DNA from: Neostapfia colusana
Taxonomy: Eukaryota; Streptophyta; Magnoliopsida; Poales; Poaceae
Assembly: GCA_030760725.1 (NCBI GenBank)
Contig: JASWHV010000001.1
Span: forward strand, 28,331,928 to 28,395,927
Direction: 5' to 3'
Length of the DNA: 64,000 bases
The notes below the pieces were generated by a model. That model saw only the letters and a program-made list of their open reading frames with translations, had not been told where the DNA came from and did no database searches. Within the stretch, counting starts at the first letter, position 1. Each line of letters opens with the position of its first letter. A program made the translations under genes and the position numbers. This document shows, in pieces, positions 19,933 to 30,473 of the stretch.

Positions 19933-22900
19933 CTCTCCTTCCCCTCCATACCAAAAGAACCATACACGAGGGTTTTCCTCGCCCTCACCGCAGCCCTCTT
20001 CTCTCTCCCCGCTCTAATCGCATGTGAGAAAGGATTCGACCATGTGCCAAATTTGCGGCATCTCTCCATCAACCGGCGCCTCCCCAACCGTCACCCCTCC
20101 TTCCTCTATAAAACCGACCCATAGCCGGCCATTTTCCCTCACAAAAACTGCTCTCATTTCTCTCCCGAATAGAAAACTGCTCACTCCCCATTTCCTCGAA
20201 AACAACCATTGATCTTCGGTGTTGAGACTTCCAACATTGTCACAAGGTCACCAGGAGGGTTTCCAGAGGAAAAACGACGAAGAAACAGTGCTGCAGTGCT
20301 TCCCCGACGAAGATCGCCGGCGTTTACAGTTCCCCGCCGTCAACCGACCTTCTGTGACCAATTCGGGTTCACAAAACATTCTAGGTGAGTTCCCCATTCC
20401 TTCCTCTTCAATTTGGAGTAGAAAACACAAGAAACGGATGAGAATCGGCGAAGATCGGCCTTCTCCGGCGAGGTCGCCGCCGGTTTCCGGCGGGCGTGAG
20501 GAAGAAAAGGGGGGAGCGACGTGGCCGCTTCTGAGCCCTCGGATCCGGAGTGTGCGGCTAAGATTAAAACAAAACGTACCCCTTCGCTAATTAAATCCGA
20601 ACCATCCGATCAGAGATCAACGACCCACGTTTAAAACAGTTATAAACGTTAGATTTTTCTGGTTAGGTCCCTTGGGATTCAAATTAGTATGAAACAGTCC
20701 CTGTACTTTACAAAATAAACCTTAGGCTTTATAGAATTTAGAAAATTCACTGTAAACTAGCTAAATAGCCCGTGTGCATTTTGAAAATTAGCAAAATCAT
20801 TCTGTAAATGCATTTTGAACCCTAGAAAAACTGAAAGTATTTCAATTTGGCCCAAATTAGTTTTAAAGTTGGTTTTAATTTTGTAATTAATCAAATTAGA
20901 CTAAATAATTTCTGAAAAATGTTAGAAAATTATTAAAAGCCCTGATTAAATGTTCTGATCAGAATATTAACTTTGAAATTAAAAGTAATTAATTCCAAAG
21001 GCTAAAATTAATCATATAATGACAAATTAATTCTGAAAATTAAAATAAAAACAATATAGATGTCAGAAAATTATGGAAACTCATTAAATAGCATAAGATT
21101 ATTCTGTTTCTATACTTTTATGTATTTAAAGTTTCTGTAGTCCAGAATAATTATTTAAAAGGTTGAAAATGCATTTTTAAGTATTAAATAAATGCTGAAA
21201 AATAGATAAAAATATTATATAATGGAGGAAAATTATAAAAACTGTTCCAAATACATAAATAGGTTCTGAAATGTAGAAAATAGTAATATGAGTTCTGAAA
21301 ATTCTTATAGTAATAATTTAAATGACTTTTAGGATTTAATTAATTATAAAAAATTAACATATATACACATAAAATTCTAGAAATTAATAAGATCCATGTA
21401 AAATTAGAAAAATGAGTATTCTTACTGTAACAAAGATAACATAAAAGATATAGATGTCCATTTGAGACTTAATTTCATTTCAAACCACATAAAATGACAT
21501 AAAATCAAAAAGTATATGAGTGTAATCAAACATATATGATTAAAATGCATTGCTAAGATTCTTATGGCATGTTTGGCATTGTTTTGTGTGTGCATATGAA
21601 TGGCTAGAATCAAATCAAGAACTACTTCCAAATCTTCAAGAGCAAGAATTTGAAGTGAATCACCCTTCATTCAAAGGCAAGTGTTCCTTGACCACTTTGT
21701 TCCTATTCTAGGATGATTAGTTAGAATGCTTGTATGATGTCATTAACATGAAACCTAATTTAGGTTGTTTCCCTAGATATATTCCTTTATCATTCCTTGT
21801 TGAACCATGGAAGGACTTAGTTGATATTTGTTGGTTATCATTTTATGTGCTTAGCCATGCTTAGTACTTAGAAAATGGATGAAACATTATGTGGATAGTC
21901 TTGTGGAATTATATGAAGGACACAAGAGTGTGTCAGGGTGTTAGGAATCTAGGCAGGCTGGTTGTTTGGTTGGTGCTTCGTGCACGAGACTCGGGAATGA
22001 GTTAGTGCATGTCTTAGATTCTAAGGACCGGTTCATGGAACAGTTAACCCGGCTTTACAGTGCCACCACAAGACTGAGATGGGGCAGCTTGGCCAATTAA
22101 TTAGGTGTTTGCCGTTATAGTATGAGTGTTTGGATGGTGCGGGGAATGAGAGTCCATTTTTGACTGCCCTGGGAACTGCAAGGCTCAAGAGGGGGCTTCT
22201 GTAGGGGAGGGTTTACTCCCAGGAACTACAGCGGTGAAACCTCAGTGGGCTTGTACTTGCCGGTAGACCCTTTGTAAAGGTCATGTAGTGATCTCCTGAT
22301 CGCACACTAAAGGAAGTGTGTAATGTGGCTTGCAACCACAGATATTAGGGAGGTTTCTTAGTCCACCTGGCAACAGGGGATGAAATCACTACTTGTGGGT
22401 AAAGTGGTACAATCTCTGCAGAGAACCAAACTGTCATGACAGCTGTGCTCACGGTCAAGAGCGGCTTGGACTTATCCATGATTAGAGAGACATGGATGTG
22501 GGTCGAAAGAGGTTGTTGGGTGGTGTAACCTAACATTAATGACTTAATTATGGAGTTGGTGGGATTATCACTTAGTAAGATAGGTTGCTAATCGAAGCTA
22601 AGGCTTAGGATTAATGCATAGTGCTTAATCATGTTAGCCTTTCCTTGCTATTGGTCTTCATAAATTCTTTACTACACTTGTTGAGTACCTTTAGAACTCA
22701 AACTTGCTTTTGTTGGACATCATATTGCTGCTCAGGTGCAAATGAAGATGTAGACCTCGATGAGGAGGACTTCGATCCCGAAGAGTTGTTCTAGGTTGGC
22801 GAAACCCCCGGGCAACACCTGTGGAACTGGAGCATTCACGCTAGAGTCTTCCGCTGTCATGTTATTAGTGTACTAGTATTCTTAATTGATGGTTTATGTT

Positions 22901-23036
22901 TTATGATGTAATATTACGTTGTATGATAAACTTGGCTTGTAATATAATGATATTTCACTCTTGTCGGCACATGTATGAGTCCTGGCATACATGTGAGAAT
23001 GCGCTCAGTGTTCCTTATGGAAAACTAGGTGTGACA
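19933..23036 (+). mobile_element. 3' LTR of element B (lacks its first 45 bp)
   Basis: Aligns with the 5' LTR from 11301-11303 onward (offset 8632 at the start). TATA at 20107-20113, donor CTAG|GTGAGT at 20394|20395, GC donor at 21676|21677, palindromes at 22413-22442. The hairpin at 22681-22701 has inner mismatches. Ends GTGTGACA followed by TCGGT. Confidence 0.93.
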
Positions 23037-23256
23037 TCGGTGGTGCCCGCCGCCGCCGCGGCCTCCCGGCGGTGCTGCTCCACGAAGCCCGCCACGAGCG
23101 TGGCGGCCATGGAGATGGCGAAGACGACGCCCATGCGGTGGAGGTAGGAGATGCCGCGGTCCAGCCCAGTGTAGCGCTGCGCCAGCGGGACGAGCGCGCG
23201 GTCGTAGGCGAAGAGCATGACGAGCATGGCGAGCAGCGTGAAGACAGAATAGAAGA
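23037..23256 (-). pseudogene. NPF transporter fragment, upstream part
   Basis: The minus strand encodes FTLLAMLVMLFAYDRALVPL, then a YTGLDRG block and MGVVFAISMAATLVAGFVE, the transmembrane and loop segment that precedes the WLVPQY block in NRT1/PTR proteins. It continues in frame across the element B insertion into 11169-11257. The 5' side is lost at about 23256, where an L1 begins on the opposite strand. No stop codon within the piece. Confidence 0.85.
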
Positions 23257-24112
23257 GAGTTGCTAATCTGTTTAACTGTCAAGTTGGAGAACTTCCTATG
23301 ACATACCTTGGCATACCAGTTAGTGACAGTCATCTGAGTGGTACTGACTTGCAGGGTTCACAAAAAAGTAGAGATGCTCCCCACCTGACAATGGTCACAT
23401 ATTTCTTATGATGCCAAGGCAATTCTGATTCGACCCTGTTTGAGTGTCATCCTTAATTATACTATGGGATATGGGAACGTACATGCTTCCCGACATTATA
23501 CATCACAAAATGGATACAAGAGCTGGCTTCTTCTAACATGGAACTGGACAGAAGAAAAAAATACAATATGATCAAATCGTATGCTCTGGACAATCCAAAA
23601 GAATCAGGTGGTTTGGGTTTCATTGACATAAAAGTTATGGATAAGTGCCTACTGACAAAATGGATTTATAAGCTGGATCATGGTGATCAGGATCCATGTT
23701 TAGCTACTGAGGAAGATGTACCTTGGCACTGATGGCTTCCTCAATAGTAAGAGTAGAGGTGGACCTCAATTCTGGAAAGGTTCACACAAGGTTAAGAGAT
23801 GAAATGGAGTTCAATTTACTGTGGGGCATGGTAGGAAAACAAGATTTTGGGAAGACTGCTGGATAGATGAATGTCCTCTGAGTTAGTTTCTGGAGATTGT
23901 ATAGAATTTGCAACAAAAAAGGAGGTTCTGTGAATGAGATGTTAAGACATAATCAACAGAATTTGAGCTATGAAGGGTCTTTAAGCCCTGAAGAGGAATT
24001 TGAGTGGAGAACCCATGGGCAATTAATGGATTTTGTCCAGCTTACTGAGAGCGAAGATGTTGTCCAGCTTACTGAGTGGAGAACCCATGGGCAATTAATA
24101 GATTTTGTCCAG
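23257..24112 (+). mobile_element. L1-type LINE, 5'-truncated, first part
   Basis: The degenerate plus-strand frames encode the region after the RT domain of plant L1 elements: FNCQVGELPMTYLGIPVSD, then SGGLGFIDIKVMDKCLLTKW, then FWEDCWIDECPL and an EEFEW block. Multiple stops and shifts. It is interrupted near 24112 by a Tat-type remnant and appears to resume near 27776. Confidence 0.75.
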
Positions 24113-24113
24113 C
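24002..24113 (+). repeat. 72-bp tandem duplication inside the L1
   Basis: GAGTGGAGAACCCATGGGC occurs at 24002 and again at 24074, with the following bases repeated almost exactly. Confidence 0.85.
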
Positions 24114-25850
24114 GTGCGGAGCTCTGGAATGTTCGACGTCTCCATTGTCGGAGAAGATGTTCCCTCCGGCGTCTTCTGTTGGCGCGCGCCAGGTCGTAGA
24201 TCGTCTGCTGCTGCGTACGAGCCTTCCCGTGAGGAGGGCGGTTTGCGTCCGTCCTCATTGGTCTGGGTTTTTCACGTAGCAGGGGTGCTGACCTCAAAAG
24301 CGTGAGGTCGAGGTCATCGTGATCAGCCGAGTGCTTGCTAGTCACCTTCTGCTTCCAGGAGGGTGGCGGCGGGGGCTTCTTTTTTGCCTTGTCAGCTTGT
24401 CGCTGATCGCAAGGGAGATGAAAGAGCCCCCGGGCGTCCTGTTGAGGAGGAGTCGAGGAGCTCGAGTCCCTGGTCGACGAGAAGCTCCCTGGTGGGATGG
24501 TCTGGAGGTTTTGTGCGTGCCGGGCAGAATACTGTCGACCTCCGCTAGAGGGTGCGGTCTCTGCTTTCCTTGGTTGGGGGTCATTCAACTCGAGCAGGAG
24601 GCTCGTGTGTACCTTCCCCTTTGGTGAAGGCAGCGATGGGAGGAGTCGCCCATCGGCTGGTCGCTTTGTCTGGGAGGTTGGCTGCCTTGATGCTCCTCCG
24701 GAAGTATGGCCGGGCTCGGGCTCCTCGTGCGCGGGGCTGTCAGACGCTGCACTCAATTGCTGTTTGCCTTGTGTTTGGCGGTGTCGTCGGTTGTCTTGGA
24801 GCGAAGCAGCCGCGCGTCCCACGGTCGTGCTTGGCGTAGGCCTCGACTTCTTCGGAGGTGCATATCCTGCCAGTGCTCGTCGTCCGGCATCCCAGTCCGA
24901 CTGGCTTGACGACGTTGACCTCCTGGGCCGCCAGCTTCCTTCGCCGGTGGATTCCTCTGGCGAGAGTTCCGCTGGGGCGAACGCGGGCCTGTCAGCCTCT
25001 GTCGCTTGGGTGGGTGGGTGGGGAGGGGTGGGGGGGTCCGATCCCTCTGGCAAGAAACTATTGAGGAGTACACAATCCGCTGAGGGCGTGTTTTACGTGA
25101 AAGGCGTGATTGGTGCACACCTTTTTGAGCAGCTTCTCAAAGTGGTCGGTTCGGGTCAGGGCTGGCTCAATCGCTTGGAGCGCGACGGGCTGTGTGCATC
25201 AACCACGACGCTTGCCCGTGCTTGGCGGTTGCGCGTCCGCGCTCTGTCAGAGTTGGGGTGGGGGTTTCGTAGGGCCTTGAGTGCGGCCCTGTCCGGCTCT
25301 AACTGCACCTTTTCTGCCTTGAGCGTGACGTGGCGCGCCTCGAGCTGCCTGGCCAGTTTTTGCGTGGATGTTGGCTGCTTGTCGTGGCTTCGTTGCGGCG
25401 CTTCCCGCTGCACAAATGTTGGTGGAGGTGAGGCGTTAGCGGGAAGAACAGTTGGAGAAGCGTTGTTGGCCCTTGCGATGTTGTGCTTGTGGGGACGGCG
25501 AAGGTCCTCATCGGATTCTATGTTGGTGCTGTAGTGGCATCCGATTGTGTCCTCTAGAAGTGAGAGGAGAGAATGTGACGGTTGATAGACTGTGCCCATG
25601 AAGTGCTCTTCCAGGGAGTGATCGTCGGCGGCGGTGGCCGTGTTATCCGTCCAACGGGGGACGTCGTTGTCGCTGGCGGCGGATTCCCGTATTTCAGGAA
25701 GGGAAACATGATGTAGCGTGAAGGCGGCTTCGGTCTCGAGTTCGCTGTTGGGGGCGACGGGAAACTCGGGGCTACCAAGACGGAACTTTCCGCCGGCGAT
25801 GAAGCTTGAGCTTGCGAAAGCCATCACAGAGGAACGAAGAAACGTAGGGT
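24113..25850 (-). pseudogene. Tat-type gypsy gag remnant
   Basis: The minus-strand frame starting at 25827 (MAFASSSFIAGGKFRLGSP) continues with blocks such as TDNTATAADDHSLEEHFMG and a charged helical segment. I recognise this as the N-terminal gag-like protein of grass Tat-lineage retrotransposons. It stops at 25156, and a second degraded minus frame (25053-24112) is proline- and charge-rich. A primer-site-like GTTGGTGCGCCAGG lies just upstream on the minus strand (about 25858-25877). No pol remains. The large plus-strand frame 24497-25534 is its antisense shadow. Confidence 0.6.
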
Positions 25851-26002
25851 GCCCCCTTCCTGGCGCACCAACTGTCCGCCTTTCTCGGGGGTTCTATTGT
25901 ATTGTGTTCTCCCGTCCCCCCCCCCCTTCCTCACAAGGATGTGCCTTGGCTCTCCCTTTTATACTCCCTTCGCCTCCACCTACTCCCCTCTTCTCATAAA
26001 TG

Positions 26003-26175
26003 TCGGGTTGGGCCGTGCCGGGTCGTGCCGTGTCGGGTCGGGTCGGGCCGGGTCGGGCCGTGCTGGGTCGCGTCGTGTCGTGCTGAGTCGGGCCGTGTCG
26101 GGTCAGGTTGTGCCAGGTCGCGCCGTGCCGAGTCGGGCCGTGTCAGGTCATGCCGTGTCGTGCCGGGTTGGCCCG
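26003..26175. repeat. Pentameric minisatellite (GTCGG/GCCGT units, about 34 copies)
   Basis: Reads in a steady 5-base register of GTCGG, GCCGG, GCCGT, GTCGT and close variants over about 170 bp. Confidence 0.88.
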
Positions 26176-26189
26176 AAACCCGTTAATAT

Positions 26190-26665
26190 ATGTGTAACTA
26201 TTAAACACTCACAATCAATTAATTAACTAATTCAAAACTAACTGAACAATTCAAAACAAAATAAACAATAAAAAATTAAAGCTAATACTTATGAAACTAA
26301 TTGATCAATTAAAAACTAATTAATCAATCACAAACTAGTTAAACAAACTAATTAAAAACTAAAACAAACTAATTACAAACTAACAAGTGATTAATTAATA
26401 AATTAATCACCTAAATTAAACTAAATAAATTATAATTACAAATGAAACTAAACTAATTAATTTAAACTAATTACAAACTAAACTAAACTAATTAAACTAA
26501 CCTAATTACAAACTAAACTAAATTATTAAAACTAAACTAATTACAGACTAAACTAAATAACTAAATAAACTAAATAACTAAACTCATCAAATAACTATAT
26601 AATTTAAATCTAAACTAAATAATTTAAAGGTACACTAATAATTCACAAACTAAATTTCTAACTTA
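26190..26665. repeat. Low-complexity AT-rich tract of AACTAA-type units
   Basis: AAACTAA, ACTAAAT and TTAATTAA motifs repeat irregularly; no coding potential. Confidence 0.85.
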
Positions 26666-27775
26666 CTCGTTTTTGGAGGTGGCGTGGCGCGGGGAAGCCG
26701 AGGACGGCGCGGATGAAGAGGGCGGCGATGCGGGGGGCCGGGGCCCGCGGGGGCGGGTCGACGCGAGCCGTGGGAGGCCAGCGCGGGGGCGCGCGTGCCG
26801 GGGGAGGACGGGGCGGCGGCGGGGTGCGGTGCGCCAGCGGTGGCGCGTGGATAGGCCGGGGGTGGCAGCGGCGGCGCGCAGGTAGGCCGGGGGCGGCAGC
26901 GGCGGCGCGCGGGTAGGCCAGGGTGTGGCGGCGACAGCGCGCTTGGAAGGAGGTGGTGGCTCGTTTGGGCGGCAGCGGCGGCGTGCGATAGGGCGGCGGC
27001 GGCGCAAATGCTCAGGGTCGGCGCGGGTGTGAATGCCCCGCCGACCCCGGCACGGGCGGGTATATATCCCTTATTTACGACGGCCAGTCCTGGACCGTCG
27101 TCAATAAAGTGATATTTGCGACGGTGGTTGGCCCCTTCATGAATATGCTAAGTATTCACGACAGTAAGGGTTCACCGTTGTGAATAAGGACGCTGTTCAC
27201 GACGGTATAGGTCAACCGTTATGAGACCTAGACCGTCGTGAATAAGGGCATTATTCACGACGGTCACTATACACCATCGTGATATTTTTTATTAACCATG
27301 GTACCCTCATTAATAATTATGCCCGTCGTTAATTTTATATTTTCCTGTAGTGATGGGGCGGGAGTTTACATAAAGGCACCAGAGCCTAGTCTACCTAGCC
27401 GCGATACAGGGGTCATGAATACGCTCGCTGCGGTCTCGTCCATGATCGATGTACGCTTTTTGCCACTGCACCTCTGCACAGGATGGGACGGGTCATATGA
27501 GGACAGTGGCAGGCGTCGTGCCTGTCTCTTCGCGTGTGGCCGCCCACATCGTCTTGAAGCCCTTGCTTCATCCTCTCACGTCTGTATTGAAGTCTTCCCT
27601 CTTTTACGGGCTGACATCACACGTCCGACCTCGGGGGTTGGTCTTCCCTTCCGGCCCCCTGCTAGTGGGGGTTGGCTGTCTTGTCCCGACCTCGGAGTTG
27701 GGGTATATTGTTGCGGAACCCCGCGCCCGGGCCCTGAGCCGGGGCCTGGTGCAAGCATCCTTCAAGTGGCTTGGT

Positions 27776-28426
27776 CGTCGTGACGGGGTTGCACAGCTTT
27801 ATAAGTTTGTTCCGCCACTCTTCGGGTACCCGAGATCCGTTAGCCCGTCATTGCTACGTCAATATAGAGTGTGGATGGCATCCCGACTTCAGTTTCGGGG
27901 TTGGCCTAACAATTATTTTTGCAGCATATGCAACCAAAGTTTTGAAACAGCAGCCCACCTGTTTAGTGATTGTCCAGTTGTGTGCAACTTATGGATCATG
28001 GTTGCAAATTGGATTGGTAAGACGTGACTGCACCCTGCTACATGGAGAGGCCTAGGAGATGTTGCCTCATGGTATTACTACCTCACTCTTGCTGATACTG
28101 TCACAACAACCAAAGGACTCCAAACATTGGTAATCTTGGTAATTTGGTCAGTTTGGAAGTAGCGCAATGCTTGGATTTCTTTAGGGGAAGGAACAGACAA
28201 ACTCATCAACAATATAAAAGATACACCAAAACTTTGGGCGATTGGCAGGGGCAAAACATCTCTCAGCTGCTAACCGATAAGGCATGCTAATTACGTAGAG
28301 CGAAAACATGCTAGGAAGGTGATGTGTGAGTGCTGAAACTTCTGGGCTCTATGTGTAAAAATTAACTGATGTTTTCTTTCGATCTTAATATATATGCTCT
28401 GGCGGAAGCCGGACCTTCTAAAAAAA
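27776..28426 (+). mobile_element. L1-type LINE, 3' part with poly(A) end
   Basis: Plus frames encode the zf-RVT domain at the end of plant L1 ORF2: the YRVWMASRLQFRGWPNNYFC block, then a CX2C and an AAHLFSDCPVV stretch with the usual Cys/His spacing. A short 3' UTR follows and a run of seven A at 28420-28426. It fits as the continuation of the L1 at 23257-24112, with some coding sequence lost between. Stops and shifts make it non-functional. Confidence 0.7.
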
Positions 28427-29377
28427 TGAGTGTAGTAAAAATTCTTCACCACTGCATGCCTCATGAATAGGACATTCTGAATTGTACTAGTCTAAATCAC
28501 TTGTGGTTAGCAGCAGAAAAGGCGTAAGAAAAGAAGGCTTGCAGAAGCTTGCTATTTCAAATGTGAAGCTTTTTCTTTTTCAGGGCAGGAATACCTTAAT
28601 GAATTGCCTTACAATATAATAGGTTTCAAGCACTAAGTGGGCGATTCATGGGCTTTTCCACTCACCTAAGCCGCACTCAAGAGTTCATGATTGACGGTTG
28701 AAAAAAACAAAAGAACTTACAAGCTCCACGCAACACAACTCTTGGTGAACTTCTGTACAACAATAATAATCGAGACTGAAGTTTCAGATCTCTGTTCGTC
28801 ATGTTTCTCCAGAGATCAACCACTAGGTCCAGTACCTGTTTTTATTAACTGTATGAAGCTTCATGGTATGATACTTTACATAGAGATTTAGAGCCTCCTG
28901 GTCAGTTAAAAGATGTTGGCTTTGACATGTTAAATTTTGAGGTTACTGGATAGAGTCGTCAGTTTTCATTCATCATATTTGTGAACTGAACTTATTCCTT
29001 GTGTTGTGCAAAGCCTTATGGGAATATTGACACTGTTTTGAGAATGTGAACCCCCCTCATCCCTTCTGTTAGATCAGGGCTACAATAGCTCGCACGAGAA
29101 CTCTTACGGTTCTCTTCTAACAGAGTGGTGGATGCCAGGCAAAAATCTAATTTCCCTAAGCAACCTAGATAGTCAGAGCAAGGGAAACCTTGTCACCAAA
29201 GGAGAGACAGATCCGGTCACCTCAGTGAGCAAGCTTTGTGATAAGGGTCAAGGAACGTGTGTGACCTCAGCAGTTACAGAAAAGGAACCAAATTAAATGC
29301 ATTGCTTGACTCAGCAAAGCGGTTCCTAAGTGTCACAAATTCGTTTTCATTAAGTTCAAGAAGGTTTTGTTTAATTT
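28427..29377. other. No gene recognised
   Basis: Moderately AT-rich sequence between the L1 tail and the RTE target site. Only short ORFs without recognisable motifs on either strand. Confidence 0.6.
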
Positions 29378-29539
29378 GTTAAACTCTGAAACAACTCCGC
29401 CTATGTTGTAATAACATAGCCGTCCCAAGCCCGGGTAAAGGAGGAGGGGTTATGATAGGCTTAGCGAGCCAACAACTATACTTAGCCATTCTCATGGAAA
29501 TAAAACCCAATAAAAATTCGTTGGGGCGTAACCCTCTTA

Positions 29540-29722
29540 GCGACGCGCCATATCGGAACCCGAGTATGGTGTTAAGTGGGCAAGGGTCAGGTCGCCACCG
29601 CCTTAGTGGCACGCCATATCGGAACCCGGATATGGTGTTAAATGAGCAAGGGCCGGATCGCCACCACCTTAGTGGCGCACTACATCATCGCCCGGATGTA
29701 GTGATAAGTGAGCAAGGGTCTT
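29540..29722 (+). repeat. Three tandem copies of a roughly 66-bp unit in the RTE 5' UTR
   Basis: CGCCATATCGGAACCCG at 29546 recurs at 29612 (66 bp), and a diverged copy follows about 64 bp later. Each is followed by ATGGTGTTAA-like and GAGCAAGGG-like segments. Confidence 0.85.
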
Positions 29723-29789
29723 TGCATCTTACTCGACGGGTGCAAAGCGTAAGGAAGCTAGCCGAGGAACATAGATTTCTGGTGGGTAG

Positions 29790-30473
29790 TTGGATGTAGG
29801 ATCCTTGACGGGAAAGCTACGTGAGTTAGTAGATGTTGCCATTAGGAGACGAGTAAATATCCTTTGTGTACAAGAGACTAGATGGGCGGGTCAAAAGGCG
29901 AGAGAAGTCGAGAATACCGGTTTCAAGCTTTGGTATTCTGGATCGGCTGGGACTAGAAATGGCGTAGGTGTTCTAATAGATAAGAGTCTTAAGGATGGAG
30001 TAGTGGATGTTCGAAGACGAGGGGATAGGATCATCTTAATCAAGATAGTAATTGGGGACATTGTCTTGAACGTCATTAGTGCTTATGCCCCACAAGTTGG
30101 GCTCAACATGAGTGCTAAGAGGCAATTTTGGGAGGACTTGGAGGATATGGTTAGTAGTGTACCGATAACTGAGAAACTCCTCATAGGAGGAGATCTCAAT
30201 GGTCATGTGGGTGCAACTAACCTAGGATTTGAGGGAGTACATAGAGGCTTTGGATGCGGCGATAGAAATCAAGAGGGTAAGGACATCCTAGACTTTATCG
30301 TAGCCTATGATCTGTTGGTAGCTAACACCCTCTTTAGGAAGAGGCAATCTCACCTAGTGACCTTTAGTAGTGCCCAACACTCTAGCCAGATTGACTTTGT
30401 CCTCACTAGGAGAAGGGATAGATGGGGGTGTCTAGATTGTAAGGTGATCACCGGGGAGTGTGTTGTGACATAA
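29790..30473 (+). pseudogene. RTE endonuclease domain
   Basis: The frame encodes the endonuclease/exonuclease/phosphatase fold: CVQETRW with the catalytic Glu, SAYAPQ, GGDLNGHVG and SSQIDFVLTRR with the C-terminal Asp. This enzyme nicks the target DNA to prime reverse transcription. The frame is the same as the downstream RT but ends in TAA at 30471-30473. The start is uncertain; the ATG at 29790 is the first in frame. A short frame at 29452-29799 overlaps it and covers the 5' UTR repeats, so I do not treat it as a gene. Confidence 0.85.

Larger units (their letters stand above)
11258..23036 (+). mobile_element. Element B: full-length Tekay-like retrotransposon inserted in the NPF gene
   Basis: The 5-bp target duplication TCGGT lies at 11253-11257 and 23037-23041. 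The 5' LTR is 11258-14410, the primer site 14414-14426, ORF0 14621-15397, and gag-pol 15762-19932 (broken by several stops and one frameshift). The 3' LTR is 19933-23036. A deletion has fused the integrase C-terminal region straight to the 3' LTR, removing the chromodomain, the polypurine tract and the first 45 bp of the LTR. The short shared CTCC run at the junction suggests microhomology. The two LTRs remain closely similar by eye. Confidence 0.93.
26003..27352 (-). mobile_element. CACTA-like transposon fragment, one terminus
   Basis: On the minus strand it starts CACTACAGGAAAA at 27352. It is followed by subterminal repeats of ACGACGGTC type (27060-27290, for example GACGGT and CGTCGTGAATAA several times in both orientations), typical of plant CACTA ends. 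Inward are a GC-rich GGCGG tract (26670-27010), an AT-rich tract and a pentamer array. No transposase and no matching left terminus are visible, so it is truncated or non-autonomous. Confidence 0.65.
25851..27775 (-). mobile_element. LTR and leader remnant of the Tat-type element, split by a CACTA-like insertion
   Basis: The minus strand has GTATAAAAGGGAGAGCC near 25950-25968, a TATA-bearing LTR core next to the primer-like site. GC-rich sequence at 27356-27775 resembles the U3 of the same kind of LTR. Between them lies 26003-27352, whose right end is a CACTA terminus, with ATG on both sides as a possible 3-bp duplication (26000-26002, 27353-27355). Borders approximate. Confidence 0.45.

Noticed and set aside
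24497..25534. 345-codon plus-strand ORF
   Set aside because: Antisense to the Tat-type gag remnant in GC-rich sequence; no recognisable domain.
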